Of a stretch of DNA of 64,000 nt, positions 43,018-53,823 are shown one piece after another. Origin of the DNA: Jannaschia marina (GTDB lineage: Bacteria; Pseudomonadota; Alphaproteobacteria; Rhodobacterales; Rhodobacteraceae); assembly GCF_013404595.1 (NCBI RefSeq), contig NZ_JABVAX010000001.1:372001-436000 (forward strand), written 5' to 3'. Positions within the stretch are counted from its first letter, which is position 1. Every line of letters starts with the position of its first letter. The notes under the pieces are model-generated. The model ran no database searches, was not told the origin of the DNA, and worked only from the letters and a program-made list of their open reading frames with translations. The position numbers and the translations under genes are program-made.

Positions 43018-44195
43018 CGGTCAATCAGGACGCTGATCTTGATCTCGGACGTCGTGATGACCTTGATGTTGATCCCCTCCGCCGAGAGCGCCTTGAACAT
43101 CCGGGCGGCGACGCCCGTGTGGCTGCGCATCCCGATGCCGACCACCGACACCTTCGAGACGTCGGTGTCGACGATCAGGTCGTGGAAGTTGATCTCCTCG
43201 CGCGCCATGGCGTCGCGCACGGCCTTCTCGGCCCGCGCCACCTGATCCACCGGCAGCGAGAAGGTCATGTCCGTGCGCCCGTCCTCGGCGATGTTCTGCA
43301 CGATCATGTCGACGTTCACGCCCGCCTCGGCCAGCGGCCCGAAGATCGCCGCCGATACGCCCGGCCGGTCGGCCACCGACACCAGCGTCATCTTGGCCTC
43401 GTCCCGGCTGAAGGCGACGCCCGCGACCACATTGCTTTCCATGATGTCCTCCTCGTCGCAGACGAGCGTGCCCGCGTTGTCCGATTGTTCCTCGAAGCTC
43501 GACAGAACGCGCAGGCGCACCTTGTAGCGCATGGCAAGCTCCACCGAGCGCGTCTGCAGCACCTTCGCCCCGAGGCTGGCGAGCTCCAGCATCTCCTCGA
43601 AGGCGATCTTCTCCATCTTGCGCGCCTTGGAGCTGACGCGCGGGTCGGTCGTATAGACGCCGTCCACGTCCGTATAGATGTCGCAGCGCTCCGCGTCGAA
43701 GGCCGCGGCGAAGGCCACCGCCGTCGTGTCGCTGCCGCCCCGGCCGAGCGTCGTGATCCGGCCCTCGGGGCTGATCCCCTGGAAGCCGGCGACCACGGCC
43801 ACCTTCATGCCCTCGGCGAACTTCGCGTCGAAATTCGCGTTCGGGATCTCCTCGATCCGGGCGCTCGAATGGGCCGAGGTCGTTACCACCGGCACCTGCC
43901 ACCCCTGCCAGGAGCGCGCGTCGATCCCATTCGACTGCAGCACCATCGCCAGCAGACCGGCCGTCACGTTCTCGCCCGAGGAGACCACCGCGTCGTACTC
44001 GCGCGCATCGTAGAGCGGGCCGCCCGCCTCGTTCACCCAGCCGACGAGCTCGTTCGTCTTGCCCGACATGGCCGAGACGACCACGACCACCTCGTAGCCC
44101 TTCGCCACCTCGACGCCCACGCGTTTGGCCACGCGCCGGATGCGGTCGAGGTTGGCGACGGAGGTTCCGCCGAATTTCATGACGAGACGCGGCAT
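42957..44195 (-). CDS. lysC: Aspartate kinase
   Basis: A 412-aa enzyme of the first step to lysine, threonine and methionine. The catalytic domain has LVMKFGGTSVANLDRIRRVA, VVSSGENVTAGLLA and TTLGRGGSDTTAVAFAAAF; two C-terminal ACT domains (about 265-410) contain VSVADRPGVSAAIFGPLA and VVGIGMRSHTGVAARMF and bind feedback effectors. ATG 44195 with AAGGAG upstream is preferred over a longer frame beginning at 44252. An internal start for a small beta subunit, as in Bacillus, was not assessed. Its last 97 bases are tandemly duplicated downstream. Confidence 0.96.
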   Translation of the reverse strand: MPRLVMKFGGTSVANLDRIRRVAKRVGVEVAKGYEVVVVVSAMSGKTNELVGWVNEAGGPLYDAREYDAVVSSGENVTAGLLAMVLQSNGIDARSWQGWQVPVVTTSAHSSARIEEIPNANFDAKFAEGMKVAVVAGFQGISPEGRITTLGRGGSDTTAVAFAAAFDAERCDIYTDVDGVYTTDPRVSSKARKMEKIAFEEMLELASLGAKVLQTRSVELAMRYKVRLRVLSSFEEQSDNAGTLVCDEEDIMESNVVAGVAFSRDEAKMTLVSVADRPGVSAAIFGPLAEAGVNVDMIVQNIAEDGRTDMTFSLPVDQVARAEKAVRDAMAREEINFHDLIVDTDVSKVSVVGIGMRSHTGVAARMFKALSAEGINIKVITTSEIKISVLIDRKYMELAVQALHDVFELEKA

Positions 44196-44334
44196 GGGCG
44201 ACTCCTTCTTTCGGGTCCGGGGCCTGTTAGGGCAGGGGGGGCACGGGGGCAAGGTCGCCGCGCCATGATGCAGATCAACGACGGGCGATCTTTCGCGCCG
44301 CTATCCTGATCCGACCCGACGCCCGGAGCCCGCC

Positions 44335-45087
44335 ATGACGCAAGCCGACCTGCCGCCGATCCGCGATCTCTCCACGGCCGACCTGCGCGCGGCCCTCGCC
44401 GCCGGCTGGGCCGACTTCCGCGCGGTGCCGCGCTTCGGGCTCTTCTTCGCGGCGGTCTACGTGGTCGCGGGGCTTCTGCTGACGCAACTCGGCGCGGGGC
44501 TCTTCACCTGGACGCTCACGCTCACGCTCGGGTTTCCGCTCCTCGCGCCCTTCCTCGCCGTCGGCCTCTACGACGTCAGCCGCCGGCGCGCGCGCGGGGC
44601 CTCCCTCGATTTCGGCTCCGTCCTCTCGGTCGTCTGGGCCGAGCGCACGCGGCAGATCCCCTGGGCCGGGGCCGTCCTCCTGATCTACTTCCTGTTCTGG
44701 AGCTTCGCCGCCCACCTGCTCTTCGCACTCATCATGGGGCCCGCGGCGCTCCTCGGGCCGCCCGACACGCTGACGAGCTACCTGACGCCCGCCGGGGCTA
44801 CCCTCATCGCGGCCGAACTCGTCTTCGGCGCGGCCTGCGCCTTCCTGCTCTTCGCGCTCACCGCCGTCGGCCTGCCGCTCCTCCTCGATCGGGAGGTCGA
44901 TTTCGTGACCGCCATGCTCTTCAGCCTCGCCGTCACCCGCGCGAACCTGCCGGTGATGACGCTCTGGGCCGCCTGCATCGCGGTGCTCACGCTCCTCGCC
45001 ATGGTGCCGTGGTTCCTCGGTCTCTTCGTCGTGCTGCCGGTGCTGGGCCACGCCAGCTGGCATCTCTACGCCCGGATCGCCGGCTGA
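44335..45087 (+). CDS. DUF2189 family integral membrane protein
   Basis: A 250-aa protein with about six membrane helices. DLSTADLRAALAAGWADFRAVPRFGLFF at the N-terminus and LGFPLLAPFLAVGLYDVSRR are characteristic of DUF2189; further helices cover LLIYFLFWSFAAHLLFALIM and the C-terminus (MVPWFLGLFVVLPVLGHASWHLY). It is divergent from lysC. Its TGA directly abuts the stop of the convergent AlkD-like gene. Function unknown. Confidence 0.88.
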   Translation: MTQADLPPIRDLSTADLRAALAAGWADFRAVPRFGLFFAAVYVVAGLLLTQLGAGLFTWTLTLTLGFPLLAPFLAVGLYDVSRRRARGASLDFGSVLSVVWAERTRQIPWAGAVLLIYFLFWSFAAHLLFALIMGPAALLGPPDTLTSYLTPAGATLIAAELVFGAACAFLLFALTAVGLPLLLDREVDFVTAMLFSLAVTRANLPVMTLWAACIAVLTLLAMVPWFLGLFVVLPVLGHASWHLYARIAG

Positions 45088-45094
45088 TCAGCCG
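45081..45094. repeat. Perfect palindrome over two abutting stop codons
   Basis: CGGCTGATCAGCCG places the TGA of the DUF2189 gene directly against the TGA of the minus-strand AlkD-like gene with no base between. It may form a minimal hairpin at both transcript ends. Confidence 0.6.
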
Positions 45095-45761
45095 CTCTCG
45101 AAGGCGGCCAGCCGGGCCGGGTCATGCCGCCCGAGGTCGCGCAGCCAGCCGTCGATCGCCTGCCGGATGACTGGCCGCGTCTCGCCCCGCATCCGCTCGG
45201 CCTGCACCAGCACGGCCTCGCGCGCCGCGTGATCCGCGTCGCCCGGATGGCGCGCCTTGGCGAAGCCCGCGGTCGCCGCGAAGACCGTGCGCCGCGCCCA
45301 GACGTTCGCCGCCCCGGCCCAGTCGTCCAGCACGGCAAGCCGCTCCGGCTCCGCCGCTAGCCGCCGTTGCAGCGCCGCGGCCCCCGCGTCCGCGATCACC
45401 CGGCAGTCGAAGTGATAGACCCAGGACGACAGCAGGTCCCACGCCCCGCCGTCGGGCCGCATCCGCGCCTGCGTGAGCAGCTTGCACGCCAGCACCCGCC
45501 CGTCCGCGACACCGTCCCGCCAGAGCGCATCGGCGATCAGAACCCGATCCTCCACGCCCATCTCCGCGCGCAGCTCGACCCCCATGTCGGTCAGCGTCGC
45601 GCCATGCACGCCCCAGGTCTCGCGTTCGGTCCGGTTCGCCGCCCGGTCCTTCGCCGCCCGCTCCGCATCGCCCGCCGCCCGAAGCGCCGCGACGATGTCC
45701 CGCTTCTTCGTTTCCAAAGTATCCCGGGGGTTTGGGGGCTGGCCCCCAATCTCGTTACCGC

Positions 45762-45765
<4 letters not shown>
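45088..45765 (-). CDS. AlkD-like DNA alkylation repair protein (HEAT-like repeats)
   Basis: A 225-aa all-helical protein. [60 protein letters not shown] and [15 protein letters not shown] fit the HEAT-like repeat DNA glycosylase/AlkD superfamily, which removes bulky or cationic alkyl bases. ATG 45765 overlaps the glmS stop (ATGA). Residues 5-22 are encoded by a dispersed GC-rich hairpin repeat, so the native start may once have lain further in. The catalytic Asp was not identified with certainty. Confidence 0.8.
45702..45750 (-). repeat. Dispersed GC-rich hairpin repeat, copy inside the AlkD-like coding region
   Basis: On the minus strand it reads GGGGGCCAGCCCCC, a short C-rich spacer ending CCCCCGGGA, then TACTTTGG and a purine-rich GAAACGAAGAAG tail. 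It matches the layout of the copy at 61321-61378 (identical 14-base hairpin core). The copy is translated in frame as [16 protein letters not shown]. Confidence 0.7.
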
Positions 45766-47566
<1,801 letters not shown>

Positions 47567-47567
<1 letters not shown>

Positions 47568-48919
47568 CAGTTCGTCTTCCTTGCTTTGGCGGCGCGCAGC
47601 TTGGCCATGAGCCGTGTCGCGAAGCCGTCCTTGTTGACCTGTTTCGACCGCCCGAGCGCCAGCGCGCCGTCGGGCACGTCCTGCGTGACGACGCTACCCG
47701 AGCCGGTCATGGCGCCCGCGCCCACGCGCACCGGGGCGACGAGGGCCGAGTTCGACCCGATGAAGGCATCCGCCCCGATGTCCGTTCGGTGCTTGAAGAC
47801 GCCGTCGTAGTTGCAGGTGATCGTGCCCGCGCCGATGTTCGCCCGCGCACCCACCCGGGCGTCGCCGATGTAGCTCAGGTGATTGAGCTTCGCGCCCTCG
47901 GCCACCTGCGCGGCCTTCACCTCCACGAAGTTGCCCACGCGCACGCCCCGGTCCAGCTCCGCGCCGGGGCGCAGGCGGGCATAGGGCCCGATGGTGCAGC
48001 CCTCCGAGACGTGGCAGCCTTCGAGGTGCGAGAACGCCCGCAGCGTCGCGCCACTCTCCACCGTCACGCCCGGCCCGAAGACGACATGGGGCTCCACCAC
48101 CACGTCGCGCCCCAGCATCGTGTCATGGGCGAAGAACACCGTCTCGGGCGCGGTCAGCGTGGCCCCGTTCGCCATCGCCTCGGCGCGTTTGCCCGCCTGG
48201 AACGCGGCCTCGGCGGCGGCCAGGTCCATGCGGGTGTTCACCCCCATCGTCTCCGCCTCGGCGCAGACGACGACCCGCGCCGACATCCGCCCCGCCCGCG
48301 CCAGCGCGACGATGTCGGTCAGGTAGTACTCCCCCGCCGCATTGTCGTTGCCCACCTGTTCGATCAGGTCGAAGAGCGTCTCTGCGTCCGCCGCCACGAC
48401 CCCGGAGTTGCAGAGCGTGATCGCCAGTTCCGCGGGCGTCGCGTCCTTCGCCTCCACGATCCGCTCCAGCCGGTCGCCCTCGGCCACCAGCCGACCGTAG
48501 CGCCCAGGTTCCGCCGCCTCGAAGCCCAGCACGACGACATCGGCTCCGTCTTCCCGCGCGGCGCGCATCTTCTCGAGCGTCTCGGGCGCGATGAAGGGCG
48601 TATCGCCATAGAGGACGAAGGCGTCCCCCGCGAAGCCGTCGAGCGCCGCCCGCGCCTGCGCGACGGCATGGGCGGTGCCGAGCTGCTCGGTCTGGCGCAC
48701 CACCGCGACGCCGGGGTCATGCGCCCGCGCCGCCGACTCCACCGCGTCGCCCCCGTGGCCGGCGACGATGACCGTGCGTGCCGGGGCGAGGCGCTCGCCC
48801 GACCGCCAGGCGTGGATCAAGAGCGGCGCATGGGCCACCGCGTGCAGCACCTTCGGCAGGTCGGATTTCATGCGGCTGCCCTGTCCGGCGGCCAGGACGA
48901 TCAGCGCGGTCTGTCTCAT
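47567..48919 (-). CDS. glmU: Bifunctional UDP-GlcNAc pyrophosphorylase / glucosamine-1-phosphate acetyltransferase
   Basis: A 450-aa enzyme catalysing the last two steps to UDP-GlcNAc. The N-terminal uridyltransferase has LAAGQGSRMKSDLPKVLH and LYGDTPFI; the C-terminal left-handed beta-helix acetyltransferase (from about 255) shows hexapeptide repeats and NFVEVKAAQVAEGAKLNHLSY, ANIGAGTITCNYDG and FIGSNSALVAPV. First gene of the glmU-glmS-alkD-like unit, divergent from gph. Confidence 0.97.
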
Positions 48920-49007
48920 GGGTCTTTCCCTTGGTTGCCTGTCGTTCTACCTGAGCCCGGACACGCCGCAACCCGGCCGTCACGACCTCCGGCAAAAGGG
49001 TGCCTCT

Positions 49008-49679
49008 ATGAAACGTTGCGTGATCTTCGACCTCGACGGAACGCTGGCCGACACCTCGGGCGACCTGCTCGCCGCCGCCAACGCCGCCTTCACGCTCCTC
49101 GGCCTCGACACCTCGCTCGACCCGTCGAACGCGGACCACCGTGCCACGGCCCTCCGGGGCGGGCGGGCGATGCTGCGCGCGGGGCTCGCCCGCGTGGGGG
49201 TGGAGGACGAGGGGCTCGTCGACGCGGGCTACCAGCCCCTCCTCGACGCCTACGGGGCCGACATCGCGACGCATACGCATTTCTATCCCGGTGCGCTCGA
49301 CGCCGTCCGCCGCCTGCGCGCGCGCGGCGATGCGGTGGGCATCTGCACCAACAAGCCCGAGGGCCTCGCCCGGCAACTGCTCGACAGCCTCGGCGCGACC
49401 GACCTCTTCGACGCGCTCCTCGGGGCCGACACCCTCCCGGTGCGCAAGCCCGACCCCGAACACCTGCTGGAGACGATCCGCCGCGCCGGCGGCGACGCGG
49501 GCCGCGCCGTCCTGATCGGCGACACCGAGACCGACCGCAAGGCCGCCGCCGCAGCCCAGGTGCCTTGTGTCCTCGTCACCTTCGCGCCGGCGGGGCAGTC
49601 CGTGGCCGACCTCGCCCCCGAGGCGCTGCTCTACCATTTCGACCACCTCGAAGCGGTCGTGGACCCGCTCCTGGGCTAG
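49008..49679 (+). CDS. gph: Phosphoglycolate phosphatase (HAD family)
   Basis: A 223-aa HAD phosphatase removing 2-phosphoglycolate, a by-product of DNA repair and photorespiration-like reactions. Motif I is VIFDLDGTLADT with nucleophile and acid Asp, motif II ICTNKPEG, the Lys is in PVRKPDPEHLLE, and motif III is VLIGDTETDRKAA. ATG 49008 with AAAAGGG upstream gives the compact family N-terminus. Divergent from glmU, as is frequent in Rhodobacterales. Confidence 0.92.
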   Translation: MKRCVIFDLDGTLADTSGDLLAAANAAFTLLGLDTSLDPSNADHRATALRGGRAMLRAGLARVGVEDEGLVDAGYQPLLDAYGADIATHTHFYPGALDAVRRLRARGDAVGICTNKPEGLARQLLDSLGATDLFDALLGADTLPVRKPDPEHLLETIRRAGGDAGRAVLIGDTETDRKAAAAAQVPCVLVTFAPAGQSVADLAPEALLYHFDHLEAVVDPLLG

Positions 49680-49742
49680 GGCCGCACGGGGCGGCAGCCG
49701 AAACCGATTGACGCGCCCCGCCCGCATCCCCCAACTCGGCCC

Positions 49743-50912
49743 ATGAAGACCTTCACCAAGTCCTTCACCCGGCAGGAGCCGATCCCCGAGCCCGCGATCG
49801 AGGCCGCCGTCCGCGTGATGCGGTCGGGCGCGCTCCACCGCTACGGGGCCGACCCGTCGGAGGTCGCCGCACTCGAAACCGAGTTCGCCGCGCAGACCGG
49901 GGCCGCCCACGCGCTCGCCGTCGCCTCGGGCGGCTACGCCATGGGCTGCGCGCTCCGGGCGCTGGGCGTCAAACCGGGCGACCCGGTGCTGACCAACGGC
50001 TGGACACTCGCCCCCGTGCCCGGCGCCATCGCCGCCGTCGGCGCGCGCCCGGTCCTCGTGGAGGTGGGCGAAGACCTCTGCATCGACCTCGACGACCTCG
50101 CCGCCAAGGCCGGCCGGGCACGCGTCCTCATGCTCAGCCACATGCGCGGCCACATCGCCGACATGGAGCGCCTCATGGCCATCTGCGACGCAGCCGGCGT
50201 CACCGTGATCGAGGATTGCGCCCACACCATGGGAGCCGCGTGGAACGGCACGCCCTCGGGCCGGTGGGGCGCGGTCGGCTGCTACTCCTGCCAGACCTAC
50301 AAGCACGTCAATGCGGGCGAGGGCGGCCTCATCGTCACCGACGACGCCGACCTTGCCGCCCGGATGGTGCTCCTCTCGGGCAGCTACATGCTCTACGCTC
50401 GCAACGGCACCGCGCCCGACGAGGCGGTTTTCGCCCGCCACAAGGGCGCGATGCCCAACGTCTCGGGGCGCATGGACGAGTTGCGCGCCGCCATCCTGCG
50501 CCCGCAACTCGCCGACCTGCCCGCGCAGGCGCGGCGCTGGAACGACCGCTACGCCGCGCTGGAGCAGGGCCTGCGCAACCTGCCCGGCCTGCGCGTCATC
50601 GACCGCCCCGCGCCCGAAGCCTACGTCGGCTCCTCGATCCAGCTGCTTACCGACGACCCGGCGAAGGTGCCCGCCTTCCTCGCCGCCTGCGCCAAGCGCG
50701 GGGTCGAGTGGAAGTGGTTCGGCCACGCCACCGCGCAGGGCTTCACCTCCGCTCACCACCACTGGGCCTACGTCGAGGCGCAGAGCCTGCCGCGCACCGA
50801 CGCGATCCTCGCGCGGCTCCTCGACATGCGCGTGCCGCTGACCTTCGACCTCGACGATTGCGCCCTCATCACCCGCATCGTGGCCGAGGAGGCGGGGCGG
50901 CATCTGCGCTGA
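49743..50912 (+). CDS. DegT/DnrJ/EryC1/StrS family aminotransferase
   Basis: A 389-aa PLP enzyme of the sugar aminotransferase fold. IPEPAIEAAVRVMRSGALHRYG opens the family domain; ALAVASGGYAMGCALRALGV and VIEDCAHTMGAAWNG (Asp pairing with the PLP ring) precede the Schiff-base Lys in SCQTYKHVNAGEGG. No nucleotide-sugar genes are nearby, so it may act on another keto compound; some members are not sugar enzymes. It is convergent with the YiiX-like gene. Confidence 0.9.
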   Translation: MKTFTKSFTRQEPIPEPAIEAAVRVMRSGALHRYGADPSEVAALETEFAAQTGAAHALAVASGGYAMGCALRALGVKPGDPVLTNGWTLAPVPGAIAAVGARPVLVEVGEDLCIDLDDLAAKAGRARVLMLSHMRGHIADMERLMAICDAAGVTVIEDCAHTMGAAWNGTPSGRWGAVGCYSCQTYKHVNAGEGGLIVTDDADLAARMVLLSGSYMLYARNGTAPDEAVFARHKGAMPNVSGRMDELRAAILRPQLADLPAQARRWNDRYAALEQGLRNLPGLRVIDRPAPEAYVGSSIQLLTDDPAKVPAFLAACAKRGVEWKWFGHATAQGFTSAHHHWAYVEAQSLPRTDAILARLLDMRVPLTFDLDDCALITRIVAEEAGRHLR

Positions 50913-50924
50913 TCCGGCGTGGCC

Positions 50925-51470
50925 TCAGCCGGGGGCGGGCCCCAGCGTCTCGTCGTCGTCTTCCAGGATCTCGGGCACCGGGTTCGGAGCGACGAGCCCG
51001 CGCTGCACAGCGATCGCATAATCCCAGGTCGCCACATTGTCGCGGATCGCGCGCAGCAGGTCGCCGGGCGACTTCGCATGCGGCATCGACAGGTTGAGCG
51101 CATAGGCGATCAGTTCGGAGCAATACCATTGCTCCCGCGAATGGCGGCGGAAGTTGAAGAGCTGGCTGATGACCATGGGCCAGAGTTCGTAGGGCTTGCC
51201 CAGATGCCGCGCCGCCCGGTCCCAGGTCGAGGGATGGGCCCAGGGCACCTCGTAGATGTCCCACTTGCCGTCCTTCAACTCGATGTCCTTGATCCGCACG
51301 CCCCCGTCGCGCGCCGAGGAGGACAGGCAGGTGACGGTATCGCCGCGCTTCGGGCGCTCCTCCTGCCGGATGAGTTCCACATGGCTGAAGGGCGACCGGG
51401 TGGCGAAGCGCACCACCTTGTCCATCATTCGCCCGCGCCCGCGATAGAAGGCCACCCAGTACCGTGCCAT
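50925..51470 (-). CDS. YiiX-like permuted papain-fold (NlpC/P60 superfamily) hypothetical protein
   Basis: A 181-aa protein without signal peptide. The candidate catalytic His30 lies in RSPFSHVELIRQ and the Cys117 in REQWYCSELIAYAL. The order His-before-Cys and the words FSHVELI and CSELI match circularly permuted NlpC/P60 proteins (YiiX/YebB/LRAT type), which hydrolyse amide or ester bonds in lipids, peptides or wall fragments. ATG 51470 has GGGAG upstream; a 19-residue extension is open but lacks a ribosome site. Family assignment rests on motif reading. Substrate unknown. Confidence 0.55.
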   Translation of the reverse strand: MARYWVAFYRGRGRMMDKVVRFATRSPFSHVELIRQEERPKRGDTVTCLSSSARDGGVRIKDIELKDGKWDIYEVPWAHPSTWDRAARHLGKPYELWPMVISQLFNFRRHSREQWYCSELIAYALNLSMPHAKSPGDLLRAIRDNVATWDYAIAVQRGLVAPNPVPEILEDDDETLGPAPG

Positions 51471-51608
51471 GCCAAATCTCCCATCTGAAATCGCTGCGAT
51501 GCTGCGCGTTGCCCATCGATCCGTCAAGCAAGGGAAACCTGACCCTGTGGACGGATCGCCCCCGATCCGCTAGAAACTGAACAAGCGTTCAATTCCGGGG
51601 AGGATTCG

Positions 51609-52772
51609 ATGTTCAACGCCACGATGCAGTTCGACCTGGGCGAAGACGTCAACGCTCTGCGCGAGATGGTGCACCGCTGGGCGCAGGACCGGGTCGCCCC
51701 CATGGCCGCCGACATCGACAGCGGCAACCACTTCCCCGCCGAGCTCTGGACCGAGATGGGGGAGCTGGGCCTCCTCGGCATCACCGTCCCCGAGGCCGAC
51801 GGCGGGGCGGGCATGGGCTACCTCGCCCATGTCATCGCGGTCGAGGAGATCGCCCGCGCCTCCGCCTCGGTCTCGCTCTCCTACGGCGCGCACTCGAACC
51901 TTTGCGTCAACCAGATCGCGCTCAACGCCAACGCCGAGCAGAAGGCGAAGTACCTGCCCGGTCTCATCTCGGGCGAGCATGTCGGTGCCCTCGCCATGTC
52001 CGAGGCCGGCAGCGGCTCCGACGTCGTCTCGATGAAACTCCGTGCCGAGAAGCGCAATGACCACTTCCGCCTGAACGGCACCAAGTATTGGATCACCAAC
52101 GGCCCCGACGCCTCCACGCTCGTGGTCTACGCCAAGACGGACCCCGAGGCGGGCTCCAAGGGCATCACCGCCTTCCTGATCGAGAAGGCCATGACCGGCT
52201 TCTCCACCTCCAGCCATTTCGACAAGCTCGGGATGCGCGGCTCCAACACTGCCGAACTGGTGTTCGAGGATGTCGAGGTCCCCTTCGAGAACATCCTGGG
52301 CGAGGAGGGGCGCGGCGTGCAGGTGCTGATGTCCGGCCTCGACTACGAGCGCGTCGTCCTCGCCGGCATCGGCACCGGCATCATGGCCGCCTGCATGGAC
52401 GCGATCATGCCCTACATGGCCGAGCGCCGTCAGTTCGGCAAACCCATCGGGAGCTTCCAGCTGATGCAGGGCAAGATCGCGGACATGTACACCGCGATGA
52501 ACTCGGCGCGGGCCTACATCTACGAGGTCGCCAAGTCGTGCGACCGCGGCACCGTCACCCGCCAGGACGCGGCGGCCTGCTGCCTCTATGCCTCCGAGGA
52601 GGCGATGAAACAGGCCCATCAGGCGGTGCAGGCCATGGGCGGCGCGGGCTTCATGTCCGACAGCCCCGTCGCCCGCCTCTTCCGCGACGCCAAGCTGATG
52701 GAGATCGGCGCCGGCACGAGCGAGATCCGCCGCATGCTGGTCGGCCGGGAGCTGATGGGGGCGATGGGGTGA
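51609..52772 (+). CDS. ivd: Isovaleryl-CoA dehydrogenase
   Basis: A 387-aa FAD acyl-CoA dehydrogenase oxidising isovaleryl-CoA in leucine breakdown. ALAMSEAGSGSDVVSMKL and YWITNGPDASTLVVYAKT are family signatures. The catalytic base appears to be Glu247 in SGLDYERVVLAG, the helix-G position used by isovaleryl-CoA dehydrogenases, and the C-terminal GAGTSEIRRMLVGREL lacks the Glu used by medium-chain enzymes. GGGGAGGA precedes ATG 51609. It starts the liu-type operon; mccB is 3 kb away because six unrelated genes intervene. Confidence 0.94.
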   Translation: MFNATMQFDLGEDVNALREMVHRWAQDRVAPMAADIDSGNHFPAELWTEMGELGLLGITVPEADGGAGMGYLAHVIAVEEIARASASVSLSYGAHSNLCVNQIALNANAEQKAKYLPGLISGEHVGALAMSEAGSGSDVVSMKLRAEKRNDHFRLNGTKYWITNGPDASTLVVYAKTDPEAGSKGITAFLIEKAMTGFSTSSHFDKLGMRGSNTAELVFEDVEVPFENILGEEGRGVQVLMSGLDYERVVLAGIGTGIMAACMDAIMPYMAERRQFGKPIGSFQLMQGKIADMYTAMNSARAYIYEVAKSCDRGTVTRQDAAACCLYASEEAMKQAHQAVQAMGGAGFMSDSPVARLFRDAKLMEIGAGTSEIRRMLVGRELMGAMG

Positions 52773-53326
52773 GACTGGTCCTCGTCTTCATCGCATTAGT
52801 CACGACGCAGGCCCAGGCCGATCCTGCCTTCCTGCGCTGCCTCGGCCCGGAGATGGCGCAGCGGACGGCCGCGGTTCGGGACGCGGCACCCTGTGCGACT
52901 GACCCCGATTGCGAGCCGATGCCCCTTTCGCTCTATGTCGCCGCCGTCGAACCCACATGTCTGGGCGAAGCTGTCGATCGCTGTACCTTGACCGCAGTTC
53001 CAAGCTCCTGCTTGCGACATCTGGTAGGCCATATCGACGATCTAACGGACGATCTGCGTCCGCGCTTGAACGAGACGCGCATTGCAGCCGCCAAGCGACA
53101 TCTGAACGCCTTCCACCGCCGGTCGATCGACATGGCGATGCGGCGTCATCTCGAAGGATCCGAAAATCCCTGTAAGGATCCAGACTTCCTCGAAAGGCTT
53201 CGGTCCATGACACGAGACGAAGATATTGTGGATGCAGCTTGCGCCGCCGCGGGGTCTTTTCAAGCCTATCAGCAAGCCAGCGCCCTCGAACGGCGCCTCA
53301 CCTCGGCCGAGGCGGAAACGCGTTAG
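52769..53326 (+). CDS. Exported Cys-containing protein of unknown family
   Basis: A 185-aa protein starting at GTG 52769, overlapping the ivd stop as GTGA. The signal peptide VRLVLVFIALVTTQAQA is followed by a mature domain with paired Cys (FLRCLG, APCATDPDCEPM, EPTCLGEAVDRCTL, SSCLRHLVG, ENPCKDPD), suggesting disulfides in the periplasm. The second half is helical and Arg-rich. Codons such as CTA, AGT-like and AAA/GAA-rich stretches and visibly lower GC set it apart from its neighbours, suggesting recent acquisition or rapid change. I do not recognise a family. Confidence 0.75.
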   Translation: MRLVLVFIALVTTQAQADPAFLRCLGPEMAQRTAAVRDAAPCATDPDCEPMPLSLYVAAVEPTCLGEAVDRCTLTAVPSSCLRHLVGHIDDLTDDLRPRLNETRIAAAKRHLNAFHRRSIDMAMRRHLEGSENPCKDPDFLERLRSMTRDEDIVDAACAAAGSFQAYQQASALERRLTSAEAETR

Positions 53327-53782
53327 ATGGAGCACGAAGTTGCCCCTGACGGAATGGCCGGCGAGGTCGAGCAGATGGACACCCCCACCTCTTTCTTCTC
53401 CTACGTCCGCGAGGCCAGCATCCTCCACGACCAGCTCGACTGGCTCGTGCACGGGATGGAGTATTTCGTCGCCGCCGTGGACATCCTCGGCTGCGTCATC
53501 CTCCTGATCGGGGCGACGCGGTTCCTGATCGGGTTCGTCCGCGCCGAACTGAGCGGCGATGCCCGCAAGCGCGTCGAGGGCGTCAACATGGAACGCGTCG
53601 AGCTCGGGCGCTACATCCTCGCCGGTCTCGAGCTCCTCATCGTCTCCGACATCGTCCATACCGCCCTCAGCCTCGCCATGGCCGATCTCGTCTTCCTCGG
53701 TCTCCTCGTCGTGATACGCTCGCTCATCTCCTTCTTCCTCGAACGGGAGCTGGAGCGCGTGAAGAAGGAGCTTGCCACATGA
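53327..53782 (+). CDS. DUF1622 family membrane protein
   Basis: A 151-aa inner-membrane protein with three to four helices. MEYFVAAVDILGCVILLIGATRFL and ELGRYILAGLELLIVSDIVHTAL with VIRSLISFFLERELE match DUF1622. The first ATG (53327) directly follows the upstream TAG; ATG 53372 (MDTPTSFFSYVREASI) would give a length closer to the family norm and may be the true start. Function unknown. It is the only membrane protein in the exported-protein cassette. Confidence 0.85.
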   Translation: MEHEVAPDGMAGEVEQMDTPTSFFSYVREASILHDQLDWLVHGMEYFVAAVDILGCVILLIGATRFLIGFVRAELSGDARKRVEGVNMERVELGRYILAGLELLIVSDIVHTALSLAMADLVFLGLLVVIRSLISFFLERELERVKKELAT

Positions 53783-53823
53783 CGCCGCACCCGACTGCCG
53801 CAGCCCCCCGGGGTCGCCGATGA
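53779..53823 (+). other. Bridging mini-ORF between DUF1622 and LprI-like genes
   Basis: ATG 53779 overlaps the DUF1622 stop (ATGA) and reads MTPHPTAAAPRGRR to a TGA that overlaps the ATG of the LprI-like gene at 53820 (ATGA). Both ends are therefore coupled, without a ribosome site for the downstream gene. Probably a reinitiation bridge rather than a functional peptide. Confidence 0.35.

Noticed and set aside
42801-44309. Plus-strand frame opposite lysC including the tandem repeat
   Set aside because: The repeated segment gives duplicated peptide text, but it is antisense to the lysC end and has no coding features.
43021-45063. Extended frames opposite DUF2189 and lysC suggesting charged repetitive proteins
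   Set aside because: The Glu/Arg-rich repetitive translation is the reverse reading of hydrophobic helices, a known artefact in GC-rich DNA.
49934-50903. Minus-strand open frames opposite the DegT-family aminotransferase
   Set aside because: Antisense shadows without domain content; the plus-strand enzyme is clear.
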